Positions 34,655-43,180 of a stretch of 64,000 nt of DNA are shown in pieces. The notes under the pieces were generated by a model that ran no database searches, was not told where the DNA came from, and saw only the letters and a program-made list of their open reading frames with translations. The DNA is from Burkholderiales bacterium (GTDB lineage: Bacteria > Pseudomonadota > Gammaproteobacteria > Burkholderiales > Burkholderiaceae_B). A program made the position numbers and the translations under genes. Location of the stretch: positions 1 through 64,000 of the forward strand of contig JAIXTE010000021.1 in the NCBI GenBank assembly GCA_027484315.1. Reading direction: 5' to 3'. The stretch's first letter is position 1. Each line of letters begins with the position of its first letter.

Positions 34655-36136
34655 TTATTGTTGGGTGTTCTGTTCTTGAAGGCACAGCGTGAAAACTTCG
34701 CCGCTGCGGTTGCTTTGACCAAATACCTTGGGACTGCAATATGTGGCCTGTGGTGCAAAGGAACCCATTACCGTATCCAAGTTTGCACCTTTTTCTACGT
34801 TTTGTATGGCTTCCTTGAAGCTTGGGTTGTGCAACATGTGGCGGTACAACAGCACCTGGTCGGGATACGGGCCCCAGGGCAGCCAGAGAAACCCGTTGGC
34901 TGCAGTGGCGTTGGCTGGGCGATCGGCCAGGTCAGAAATGACAACGGTGAAAAAGCCGTTGTCATCGAGCGGCACCTGGTAATCGGCTGCGCAATCAGTG
35001 TAGCGCTGGGTGACAAATTCATTGCCGCACAAAGACCAGTAGCGAAGTTGTTCCGTGCCGAATGGCACACCGGCCTGCCCACGGTAGGTGGGCGCTTTGG
35101 CACGAACCAGCGCAATGCTGCCGCCTTTTCGATCAAAGGCCGTGGTGGTGTAGGCGTTGTGAATGTTGCTTAAAAAACCACCCGAGCCTGAATCGACGCG
35201 CCCGCCCAAGGCGCTGGTGTCTTGCCCGATTGCGTTGCCAAGAATCCGGAATGCCGTGTCGCCCAAACTGAAAAACTTGCCAGTGGTGGGTGGGTAACTT
35301 GCCGTGGGAAAAGGCAGGGCCAGTTGGTTGGGGTAATCAAGCCCAAGCAGCAAGTCGTTGATGCCCAAAGGGGGCAAGGCACCGCCCAGGTTGGGCAAGG
35401 CCGGTTCCGCACAGTTGGGCAAGGTGCCCAGCTCACGGCTGCCGTCGGCGGTTTCAAGTGTAAGCGTGGGCAGACCCACGCCACCGTCCATGAACTCACC
35501 TGACTCTGACACATACACCCGGTACATGAATAGCGCCAGTGCATTGGGAATGTTCAAGGGACCCAGGCTGACGTTGCCGGTGTAGAAGGTGTTGGGCTTG
35601 CGGGGAGTGTTGGGGGCCGGGGTGGGATTTTGGGTGGCGTTCTGGGTGGGTGACGGACCGTATTCCAGATAGGCGGTGTATTTCCCACCAGGTGCGGCAT
35701 TTTCGTTTTGAAATGAATTCACAGATCCGCTGTTGGGGCTCAATTCGACATCGGCCAGTGCGTCGGTGGGGCGTAGCGCCACATCGTAGGCGTTGTAGGA
35801 AAAGTAACGCGCGTCCGGGTAACGGCCATCAATTCGCAGGCGGGTTTGCGGCGACACGGGGGCTGCCGCCACCCAGTACTTGGCTTCACTGTCGGGAAAA
35901 GCGATGTTGGCCTTGTCGGGATCAGAAGCGGCCAGCCAGCCACAGCCGAGTCCCAGGGGCATGCTGGACGCGGAAGCCCCCATGACTTGGGCCAAAGATT
36001 CGCTGCTGAGCACATTGGGCGCACTCGATGGTGTGGCGGATGCTGTGGTGGAGGCTGTTGTAAAGGTGTCCTCAGACGAACAGGAGGCCAGAAGCGCGCA
36101 CGCCATCCCAGCCATGACTACTTGTGAAAGTTTCAC
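34655..36136 (-). CDS. Lipoprotein of unknown function (DUF1329 partner)
   Basis: The GTG at 36,136 with GGGAG upstream gives 493 residues with a lipobox LASC (Cys19) and a Thr/Ser/Ala-rich linker. The protein contains RIDGRYPDARYFSYNAYD near residue 101 and LRYWSLCGNEFVTQRYTDCA near 380, a pattern reminiscent of DUF1214/DUF1254-type exported proteins. Four or more cysteines in the C-terminal half suggest disulfides. It heads a two-gene operon with the DUF1329 gene and is divergent from the TetR gene. Function unknown. Confidence 0.75.
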   Translation of the reverse strand: MKLSQVVMAGMACALLASCSSEDTFTTASTTASATPSSAPNVLSSESLAQVMGASASSMPLGLGCGWLAASDPDKANIAFPDSEAKYWVAAAPVSPQTRLRIDGRYPDARYFSYNAYDVALRPTDALADVELSPNSGSVNSFQNENAAPGGKYTAYLEYGPSPTQNATQNPTPAPNTPRKPNTFYTGNVSLGPLNIPNALALFMYRVYVSESGEFMDGGVGLPTLTLETADGSRELGTLPNCAEPALPNLGGALPPLGINDLLLGLDYPNQLALPFPTASYPPTTGKFFSLGDTAFRILGNAIGQDTSALGGRVDSGSGGFLSNIHNAYTTTAFDRKGGSIALVRAKAPTYRGQAGVPFGTEQLRYWSLCGNEFVTQRYTDCAADYQVPLDDNGFFTVVISDLADRPANATAANGFLWLPWGPYPDQVLLYRHMLHNPSFKEAIQNVEKGANLDTVMGSFAPQATYCSPKVFGQSNRSGEVFTLCLQEQNTQQ

Positions 36137-36182
36137 GCATGTCTCCCGATTTTTTAGTTATATTGTATTTAATCACCCTAGA

Positions 36183-36200
36183 TTAATACCAAGGTATTAA
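36183..36200. promoter_or_regulatory. Palindromic operator in the tetR-lipoprotein intergenic region
   Basis: TTAATACC-AA-GGTATTAA is a perfect 8-bp inverted repeat with a 2-base spacer. It lies 37 bases before the TetR start and 46 bases before the lipoprotein start, in an AT-rich divergent promoter region. It is the obvious binding site for the adjacent TetR repressor. Confidence 0.7.
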
Positions 36201-36237
36201 CCGACGCAAGCGGAAATTTACTCACAAAAACAAACAC

Positions 36238-36897
36238 ATGAACAAGGTAACCGCCCCTACCGGTCATTCCACTGATACTCGGGAACAGCTCTTGCGGATT
36301 GCATTGGGTGAGTTTGCCCGACATGGCATTGAGGGGGTTTCCTTAAGCCAGATTCGCCAGTTGTCAGGCCAAGGTAACCGGTCGGCTGTGCACTACCATT
36401 TCAAGACCAAGGCAGGCCTGGTGGAAGAAGTGGTGGAATTTGTGACCAGCCGGCTGGATGTGTTTTGCAGGCAGGCGCATGCCGAGTTTGCGCTGTCCAA
36501 ACCTGAACACAAGGAATGGGTGCGCTTGAGCGAACTCATTTTTGACCCGTTTTTAAAGCTGTTCGCCAGCGGTGAAACCGGGGCCACCTGCATTCAGTTC
36601 TTATCCCGCTTGACCTGGCAAACCGGTGAACAGGGGCAACGCTTTCTGACGCGCTTTTTCAACCCGTACATGGCAGTGTTCTCCCCTGCCCTGCACCGCC
36701 TGCTGCCCCATTATTCGGAAGCCCAGTTGCGCTTTAAAATTCACCTGGCTGTGAACACAGCCATTCACGGACTGGCCGATTTTTCAATGGTGATGCACGA
36801 TGAAGGCTTGCTGCCCCTGGTCAGCCAAGCAGATGCCCCCAAGGAAATGCGCAGGCTGTTTCATGATTATGTGAGTGCGGGTTTGAGAGGAAATTAG
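36238..36897 (+). CDS. TetR family transcriptional regulator
   Basis: The 219-residue protein has an N-terminal helix-turn-helix domain (TREQLLRIALGEFARHGIEG, SLSQIRQLSGQGNRSAVHYH followed by FKTKAGLVEEVVEF), the canonical TetR layout with the HTH recognition helix near residues 42-54. The C-terminal ligand domain is helical and ends in a segment like those of PsrA/fatty-acid-type regulators. It is divergent from the lipoprotein-DUF1329 operon with a palindrome between, so it most likely represses that operon and itself. The ligand is unknown. Confidence 0.92.
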   Translation: MNKVTAPTGHSTDTREQLLRIALGEFARHGIEGVSLSQIRQLSGQGNRSAVHYHFKTKAGLVEEVVEFVTSRLDVFCRQAHAEFALSKPEHKEWVRLSELIFDPFLKLFASGETGATCIQFLSRLTWQTGEQGQRFLTRFFNPYMAVFSPALHRLLPHYSEAQLRFKIHLAVNTAIHGLADFSMVMHDEGLLPLVSQADAPKEMRRLFHDYVSAGLRGN

Positions 36898-36944
36898 GGG
36901 GAAAACAAGGGGTAACTGAGGGCGACTGAAGGGGAAACCAAAGC

Positions 36945-38321
36945 CTAAATCCGGTTTTGCCGCATGGCGTGCAAACGGGCCTTGCCCTGCTTCAGGGATT
37001 CTGTGTTGTCGATGAGGGGTGCCGCGTATTGGGCTGTGCCGAATTCAGGCAGCCAACGCTTCACGAACTCACCCTTGGGGTCTTGTTCAGCCTGTTGTTT
37101 CAGCGGATCGTAAACCAGCATTTGTGAAAAATGGCTGGTACCGGACGCAATGCGCACCTGCCCGTAATGAATCGCCGGCTCGAAGTCCAGAAACTGCTGC
37201 GCCAGGTACAAAGCCACCGGTTGCCAAGGCAGACCCAGTTGCACGCAGGCAAAAGACACCAGCGTGGCACGGGCCCGCATGTTCAGCCAGCCAGTTTGAA
37301 ACAGGCAACGCTGCAAAGCGTCGATGTAGGGGAAACCAGTTTGCCCGTTTTGCCAAGCCTGCAAATGGGCGGCGTTGATTTCAGAGGGCTCACCCTGATA
37401 GAAGGCATCGGTTTCAAGGCCACCGTGGTTTTCGAACTGCTGAAAGTAGCCTTGCCGCCAAATCAGACGGTCCACGTAAAAGCGTGCTGCGTCTTCCACC
37501 TTGGCGATGGCGTGGGCGTCGCCCTGCCCATGCACAGTGTTCACCAAGGCATTGAGCTTTTGCAGCACTTCGCGGTCGCTGACCACACCACATGCCAGGT
37601 AAGGCGACAGGCGGGAACAACCATTCCAAGCCTTCAAGGGACTTGAAATTGAAAATGGATAAGACTTCAACCTGGCTGGTGTGAAAAACTTTGCAGCCAC
37701 AGCACGGGCTTGTGTTCGACCACCTTTCATGCGCAGGGGTTTGTCATCGCCTGCGGCCGATGGAATTGCGCTGCGCTTTAATTCATACGGAGGTTTTGAT
37801 GTGAAAAAGGCAGACAGATCCCGCCCTGCAGGGTTTTTGATGGGTTCTTGAGCAGCCCGGTCCAGGTAAGTTTGAAAACTCGGTTTTTCTGCAAGCGCAC
37901 CGGAAAACGATGCGCCCCGCTGCACATTGTTCTGCGGCAACTCAATGAGTGCAACACCCGCGCTTTTGCACCACGCTGCAACCGCTTTGTCCCGCTGGTA
38001 TTGCGCAAGCTGGGTGGTTTCCTGGTGGGCCCACAGGTGGGTGAATTTGAATTGCGCATGCAGGGCAGCCAGCACGTCCACTGCCTCACCCAATTCTTCA
38101 TGCAGGTAACCGCCCACGGCGCGAAACTGCTGCTGCAAGTCGTCCAGGCATTCATGCAAGAAGGCCTGGTGCTGGCGCGCGGTGTGGGGGTCGGCAATGA
38201 GGCTGGGTTCGTGAATGTACAGGGGCAACACCAAGCCATGGTGTTTGGCGTTGCGCATGGCCTCGAAAAGCGGCAGGTGGTCGCTTAAGCGCAAATCCCG
38301 TTTGAACCACAACACCTGCAT
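36945..38321 (-). CDS. Photolyase/cryptochrome family flavoprotein
   Basis: The ATG at 38,321 with AGGA eight bases upstream gives 458 residues. The N-terminal antenna domain starts MQVLWFKRDLRLSDHLPLFE. The FAD domain contains LIWRQGYFQQFENHGG, LQAWQNGQTGFPYIDALQRC and TGWLNMRARATLVSF, which align with class I CPD photolyases. In the usual NNGGWQWAASTGTD block, however, this protein reads IHYGQVRIASGTS, so the FAD-proximal tryptophan of the electron-transfer triad is absent. It may repair UV dimers or sense light. It follows uppP by 21 bases. Confidence 0.85.
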   Translation of the reverse strand: MQVLWFKRDLRLSDHLPLFEAMRNAKHHGLVLPLYIHEPSLIADPHTARQHQAFLHECLDDLQQQFRAVGGYLHEELGEAVDVLAALHAQFKFTHLWAHQETTQLAQYQRDKAVAAWCKSAGVALIELPQNNVQRGASFSGALAEKPSFQTYLDRAAQEPIKNPAGRDLSAFFTSKPPYELKRSAIPSAAGDDKPLRMKGGRTQARAVAAKFFTPARLKSYPFSISSPLKAWNGCSRLSPYLACGVVSDREVLQKLNALVNTVHGQGDAHAIAKVEDAARFYVDRLIWRQGYFQQFENHGGLETDAFYQGEPSEINAAHLQAWQNGQTGFPYIDALQRCLFQTGWLNMRARATLVSFACVQLGLPWQPVALYLAQQFLDFEPAIHYGQVRIASGTSHFSQMLVYDPLKQQAEQDPKGEFVKRWLPEFGTAQYAAPLIDNTESLKQGKARLHAMRQNRI

Positions 38322-38342
38322 GCCACACATCCTATTACTACT

Positions 38343-39200
38343 TTACAGGGGCTGCAAAACCCCGGCGGCCAACAAGGCCAGTACCACCACGCCCAACACA
38401 ACCCGGTAGACCACAAACAGGCCATAACCGCGCGTGCTGACAATTTTCAGAAACCACACAATGACCGCATAGCCGACAAAAAAGGCAATGAATGTCGCCA
38501 ATGCCGTGTTGGCCGGGCTGACTGGCCCCGCCACGCCCCAGCTTTTGTACAACTGGTAAAAGCCGGACGCAAACACGGCAGGAACAGCCAACAGGAAAGA
38601 ATAGCGGGCCGCAGCTTCGCGGGTGTAACCCATCAGCAAACCTGCGGTGATGGTGCCACCTGAACGGCTGACACCGGGAATCAGGGCCAGGGCCTGGGCG
38701 AAGCCAAACACAATGCCGTCGCGCCAGGTCATGTCGCGCAGTTCAGTCTGCCGCTTGCCCACCTTGTCTGCCAACCCAAGGATCAAACCAAACACGATCA
38801 GCATGAGGGCGGTGAGGTACAGGTTGCGCAGGTAGGTTTCAATCAGGTTTTGAAACATCAGGCCAAGCACGGCAATGGGCAGCGTGCCCACTATGACCAG
38901 CCAGCCCAAGCGGGCATCTGAGCGGGCATCCGGACTGAAGGATGCATTGCGCTTGAATGAAGCACACCAGGCCAGAAAAATGCGGGTGATGTCTTGCCGA
39001 AAGTAAACCAGCACGGCCAGCTCAGTGCCCAGTTGGGTAATGGCCGTGAAGGCGGCACCGGGATCAAGTCCGGAAGGCAGCATGGGGCCAATGATGCGCA
39101 AATGCGCACTGGACGAAATGGGCAGAAACTCGGTGAGCCCCTGAATCAAGCCCAAGATAACGGCTTCAAGCCAACCGACACCGTTGCTGGCAACAAACAT
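38343..39200 (-). CDS. uppP: Undecaprenyl-diphosphatase UppP (BacA)
   Basis: The ATG at 39,200 with AGGAATTC upstream gives 285 residues; the longer frame would add a non-hydrophobic leader. Motifs are the UppP pair: [18 protein letters not shown] near the start (E and S of the active site) and the second [20 protein letters not shown] near 175. Seven or eight membrane helices are visible. It dephosphorylates undecaprenyl diphosphate to recycle the cell-wall lipid carrier and confers bacitracin resistance. Confidence 0.97.
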   Translation of the reverse strand: MFVASNGVGWLEAVILGLIQGLTEFLPISSSAHLRIIGPMLPSGLDPGAAFTAITQLGTELAVLVYFRQDITRIFLAWCASFKRNASFSPDARSDARLGWLVIVGTLPIAVLGLMFQNLIETYLRNLYLTALMLIVFGLILGLADKVGKRQTELRDMTWRDGIVFGFAQALALIPGVSRSGGTITAGLLMGYTREAAARYSFLLAVPAVFASGFYQLYKSWGVAGPVSPANTALATFIAFFVGYAVIVWFLKIVSTRGYGLFVVYRVVLGVVVLALLAAGVLQPL

Positions 39201-39407
39201 GGTGAATTCCTGGTAACTGGTCAAATACGGAAGGGAAAGCCTTCGACACAACGGAGCACGCCGTTGTTGGGCCAATTTCAATGCGCCACTATAGCAAGCC
39301 TGAATGGGGGAAAACGTTTTTCTGAAGGGGAAACAGGCCTGATATTTAACAAATGATTACAAGTGCTTGCCGACATAATGAACAAAATCGAATAGAAAGG
39401 CTTGGGT

Positions 39408-40526
39408 ATGGACAAAAGTAGAATTTACGTGACGCAGCCTGCGCTGCCGCCGCTTGCGGAGTTCATCCCGTACCTGGAAGAAATCTGGAGCAGCAAAACA
39501 CTCACCAACAACGGACCATACCACCAACAGCTTGAGAAAGCCCTTTGTGAGTACCTCGGGGTACCCCACCTGGCTTTGTTCTGCAATGGCACCATTGCCT
39601 TGATGACCGCACTGAAGGCACTGAGAATTCAAGGCGAGGTGATTACCACCCCCTATTCCTTCGTGTGCACCAGCCACTCCCTCTTGTGGAACGACTTGCA
39701 ACCCGTGTTCGTGGATGTGGACCCAGTGACATTGAACCTGGACCCCCGCCGAATCGAAGAAGCCATCACGCCACAGACCAGCGCCATTTTGCCGGTTCAC
39801 TGTTACGGCCTGCCGGCCAACACGAATGAAATTCAACGCATTGCCGATGTATACGGCCTGAAGGTGATTTACGACGCCGCACACGCCTTTGGCGTGAAGC
39901 AAAACGGCCAGAGCATTTTGAATGCGGGTGATTTGTCCGTGCTCAGCCTGCACGCCACCAAGGTGTTCAACACCTTTGAAGGCGGCGCGATTGTTTGCCC
40001 GGACGAAAAAACCAAGCAGCGCATTGATTACCTGAAGAATTTTGGTTTTGCCAACGAGGTCACCGTGATGGCCCCTGGTATCAACGGCAAGATGAGTGAA
40101 CTGAATGCTGCCATGGGGCTGCTGCAACTGAAGTATGTCGACGAGGCCATTGAAAAGCGCCGCAGGATACAGGCCCTTTACCGGGAGTTGCTCGACAATG
40201 TGCCTGGAATTGAACACATGGCCGTTCCTGCCGACGTGGAATGGAACGGTGCCTACTTTCCAATTTTCGTGAATGCGCACTTTCCCATTTCACGGGACGC
40301 GCTGTATGCCCGGCTGAAAGAACATGGCATCAATGGTCGCCGTTACTTCTTTCCACTGATCAGCAGCATGCCCATGTACCGCGGCCTGCCATCGGCCAAC
40401 CCGAAACGGCTGCCCAATGCACATGCCGCCGCTGACAAGGTGCTTTGCCTGCCCATTTATCCCGACCTGCCGCTTGAAGACGTAGCCAGAATTTGCGTCA
40501 TCATTGATGAAGCAGCCCGGGGTTGA
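39408..40526 (+). CDS. DegT/DnrJ/EryC1/StrS sugar aminotransferase
   Basis: The ATG at 39,408 follows an AAAGG site and gives 372 residues; a TTG two codons earlier is less likely. The PLP lysine is in SLHATKVFNTFEGGAIV near residue 185. The pattern YVTQPALPPLAEFIPYLEEI, LTNNGPYHQQLEKAL and VITTPYSFVCTSHSL is close to the VioA/FdtB/dTDP-4-amino-4,6-dideoxyhexose transaminase branch. It probably transfers an amino group to a nucleotide-bound 4-keto sugar for a surface glycan. It starts a six-gene plus-strand run. Confidence 0.9.
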   Translation: MDKSRIYVTQPALPPLAEFIPYLEEIWSSKTLTNNGPYHQQLEKALCEYLGVPHLALFCNGTIALMTALKALRIQGEVITTPYSFVCTSHSLLWNDLQPVFVDVDPVTLNLDPRRIEEAITPQTSAILPVHCYGLPANTNEIQRIADVYGLKVIYDAAHAFGVKQNGQSILNAGDLSVLSLHATKVFNTFEGGAIVCPDEKTKQRIDYLKNFGFANEVTVMAPGINGKMSELNAAMGLLQLKYVDEAIEKRRRIQALYRELLDNVPGIEHMAVPADVEWNGAYFPIFVNAHFPISRDALYARLKEHGINGRRYFFPLISSMPMYRGLPSANPKRLPNAHAAADKVLCLPIYPDLPLEDVARICVIIDEAARG

Positions 40527-40560
40527 CCCATCAGCCACACCGGATGTGACAGGACATTGA

Positions 40561-42465
40561 ATGAGTAACACGCCCCCTTCCGCACAAGACACGCTGGAGC
40601 TGCTTCTCAAGGACTTCGAGGCCATATTGCAGGCCGCTGAAGACCTGACCCATGACCGGGACCACCCACTGGAGCAACGCCTGCGAAGCCTGGACCAGCT
40701 GCGTGCGACCTGCGAGAACGCACCTTATCTCAACCTGCTTTCCCTGAACCGCCGTGAAACCCGCGCGCTGTGCACCCGCATAGCGGGCCTGTACACACGG
40801 CTGATTGCAGATTTTTCACTGAAATTCGATTTGCCTGCGATTCAATTGTTGTGCGTGCAAAAGCGGTTCATCAACCAGGTTTTCGAGGCCTCGGGCTATG
40901 CAAACCTGAACAGCCTGCTTGGGCTGGTGCGTCGAAAGGCTGGCAAGCTGGAACCGCGCAAACAACAGGCGTACCTGTCCAACCCGGCCCATGTACGGGA
41001 TTTGATCGTGACCCCACTGGCAGACATTGACACCGAAAGCCTGGTCAAGCTGTCGCTGGAAGAAGGCGAAGTGGTGGCGCTGATTACCTTGGGGTTGTTG
41101 CTGGACCGTGCACCGCTCAGCGTCACTGGCGAAGCCAACCGCGTGTTCTTGCTGGAGCAGTTCAATCCGTTTGAGCTCCTGCCGTGTGACCCCCGCTACC
41201 GCCACCTGGTGGCCAATGTCTGGATGCTGTGCAGCTACAGCACAGCGGAGAACAAGCACCAGGTCAAGAAACACTTGAATGCCTGGTTCGAGCGCTATTT
41301 CAACATGCGCAAGCTGACCATCAAAACCAGGACAACAGCACAGGACACGCACACCAATACCAAGCCCACACTGGTCATGGTGGCCGAATCTTTTGGTTCA
41401 CGACATGCCATGTTTCGCTGGTACGCGCCGCTGATCAAGCGCATGCGGGCAGACTACCGGATGGTTTTGCTGGCTTTGCCCGCCGACGTGGATGATGATG
41501 CACGGGCCTTGTTCGATGAAACGGTTGAGGTGCCAGCAGACGAAATGAACCTTCAAGCGGTGCTCAACGCCGTGTCGCCCGACATTGTGTACTTTCCGAG
41601 TGTGGGCATGCGGGCCTGGGCCATTGCACTGGCCAACCTACGCTGGGCGCCATTGCAGATCATGTCACTGGGTCACCCGGCCACCAGCCATTCGCGGCAC
41701 ATGGATGTGTGCCTGTGCGGCGACAGGTTGTTTGGAGGCCAGCAGTACTTTTCCGAAAACGTGATGGTGCTGGACACGGAAATTGGCAACCTGGCCGCAG
41801 CGCACCAGCACATCACCTTGCCAAGCGCACCGGTTTTGCCCGAGGACGAAATTCGTATAGCCGTGCCCTGCCACGTGATGAAGCTGAATTTCCGCTTTAT
41901 TGCCGCGCTGAAAGAAATCGAGCGACTGGCCAACAAGCCGGTTCGCTTCACGTTTTTTCCGAATGAACACGGCGTGGCTCATGTGTCCACCGCCCAGCGC
42001 CTGCACGGATTTTTTCCCAATGCCGTGGTGGCACGCAGAACCAGCTATGAAAACTACCTGCAAATACTGAACGAACACCACTTGGCGCTTAGCCCTTTTC
42101 CTTTTGGCAATGCCTCGTCGATTATCGATTGCCTGGTGCTGAACCTGCCCATCGTAGGCATGATCGGTGGCGAGCCTCATGCACGCAGCGACTACACCGT
42201 GCTGGGCGCATTTGGCCTGGATGAATACCTGGTGGCCAATTCAGAAGAAAACTATGTGCTGGGTGCTGTGCGCTACATCAACCAGCCTGAACTGCTGGGC
42301 GAACTGCGCGACATGGTGGCTTCAAAAAACATTTTGGATACGCAGTTCAACGACGACAGCGCGCGGCCCGATGAAATTCGACGGGCCATTGCCTGGGCCT
42401 GGAACAACCGCGAAACGCTGCGCCAGACGCGCGCCACCACCTACCGCAGCGAAGGCCGTTGGTAA
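40561..42465 (+). CDS. GT41/HMW1C-like glycosyltransferase
   Basis: The 634-residue soluble protein has a helical N-terminal half (about 1-255) and a GT-B fold C-terminal half starting PTLVMVAESFGSRHAMFRWY near 270. The LQIMSLGHPATSHSRHMDVC block near 362 corresponds to the conserved 'ALGHPA-T-HS' of HMW1C proteins. FPFGNASSIIDCLVLNLPIV and GGEPHARSDY near 520-545 parallel the nucleotide-sugar end of that family. HMW1C enzymes glucosylate asparagines of secreted adhesins in the cytoplasm. Here the neighbours are sugar-modifying genes, with a TpsA adhesin 10 kb downstream, so a protein target is plausible but unproven. Confidence 0.75.
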   Translation: MSNTPPSAQDTLELLLKDFEAILQAAEDLTHDRDHPLEQRLRSLDQLRATCENAPYLNLLSLNRRETRALCTRIAGLYTRLIADFSLKFDLPAIQLLCVQKRFINQVFEASGYANLNSLLGLVRRKAGKLEPRKQQAYLSNPAHVRDLIVTPLADIDTESLVKLSLEEGEVVALITLGLLLDRAPLSVTGEANRVFLLEQFNPFELLPCDPRYRHLVANVWMLCSYSTAENKHQVKKHLNAWFERYFNMRKLTIKTRTTAQDTHTNTKPTLVMVAESFGSRHAMFRWYAPLIKRMRADYRMVLLALPADVDDDARALFDETVEVPADEMNLQAVLNAVSPDIVYFPSVGMRAWAIALANLRWAPLQIMSLGHPATSHSRHMDVCLCGDRLFGGQQYFSENVMVLDTEIGNLAAAHQHITLPSAPVLPEDEIRIAVPCHVMKLNFRFIAALKEIERLANKPVRFTFFPNEHGVAHVSTAQRLHGFFPNAVVARRTSYENYLQILNEHHLALSPFPFGNASSIIDCLVLNLPIVGMIGGEPHARSDYTVLGAFGLDEYLVANSEENYVLGAVRYINQPELLGELRDMVASKNILDTQFNDDSARPDEIRRAIAWAWNNRETLRQTRATTYRSEGRW

Positions 42466-42488
42466 AAACAAAGACAAGAAGGTGAACC

Positions 42489-43172
42489 ATGGAATACGAC
42501 CACAAGGAATATCCCAAGCAAGTCGGCGAGAAAGACTACTGGGCGCAGGTCAAGCGCACGGTCAATGGCCAACCGGTTTCTGAAGCCGACATTGCCATGA
42601 TCACCACTGCCATTCGTCAGGGCCTGCAATTGCAGGTGGGCGGAAAGGACAACCTGCTTGACCTGGGTTGCGGCAACGGTGCGTTGACGGCCCGGTTCTA
42701 CGACAGCCTGAACGCTGCTTTGGGTGTGGACTTTTCCGAATACCTGATCGGCATTGCACAGCGGGATTTTCAACAGACTGGGCGCTTTGAATACCAGGTG
42801 GGTGACGCGCACGATTTTCTGCAAACCACACCGCGTGGCGATGAATTCAACAAAGTGCTGATGTACGGTTGCTTTGCGTATTTCCCTGATGCACAAGGCA
42901 CGCTGACCCGCCTGCGTGAACGCTGCACGAATGTGACACGCGTGTTCATTGGCAACATGCCCGACCTTGCATTGGCTGAACTGTTTTACTACAAGGGGCT
43001 GCCCGAAGCCACAGAATTGCGCGACTTCGACAGCAAGATCGGCATTTGGCGAACCGAAGCAGAGTTTCGCGCACTGGCCAAAGCGGCTGGTTGGCATGCG
43101 GAATTTCCACGCATGCCTGCGGAATTTTATGCGGCGCATTACCGTTACGATGTGGTGTTGACCCCTGCCTGA
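42489..43172 (+). CDS. Class I SAM-dependent methyltransferase
   Basis: The 227-residue protein has a Rossmann motif I at NLLDLGCGNGALTARF near residue 55 and the acidic motif II ALGVDFSEYLIGIAQ near 78. GDAHDFLQ near 103 and VLMYGCFAYFPD near 122 complete the class I methyltransferase core. It starts after an AAGGTG site, 23 bases after the glycosyltransferase stop. Its place in the glycan operon suggests a sugar or glycan-intermediate substrate, which cannot be read from the sequence. Confidence 0.85.
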   Translation: MEYDHKEYPKQVGEKDYWAQVKRTVNGQPVSEADIAMITTAIRQGLQLQVGGKDNLLDLGCGNGALTARFYDSLNAALGVDFSEYLIGIAQRDFQQTGRFEYQVGDAHDFLQTTPRGDEFNKVLMYGCFAYFPDAQGTLTRLRERCTNVTRVFIGNMPDLALAELFYYKGLPEATELRDFDSKIGIWRTEAEFRALAKAAGWHAEFPRMPAEFYAAHYRYDVVLTPA

Positions 43173-43180
43173 GGCTGGCC

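Noticed and set aside
39357-40280. 307-residue open frame on the minus strand
   Set aside because: It is fully antisense to the aminotransferase gene, whose PLP motif, start site and length are convincing; the antisense product is His/Gln-rich with no family features.
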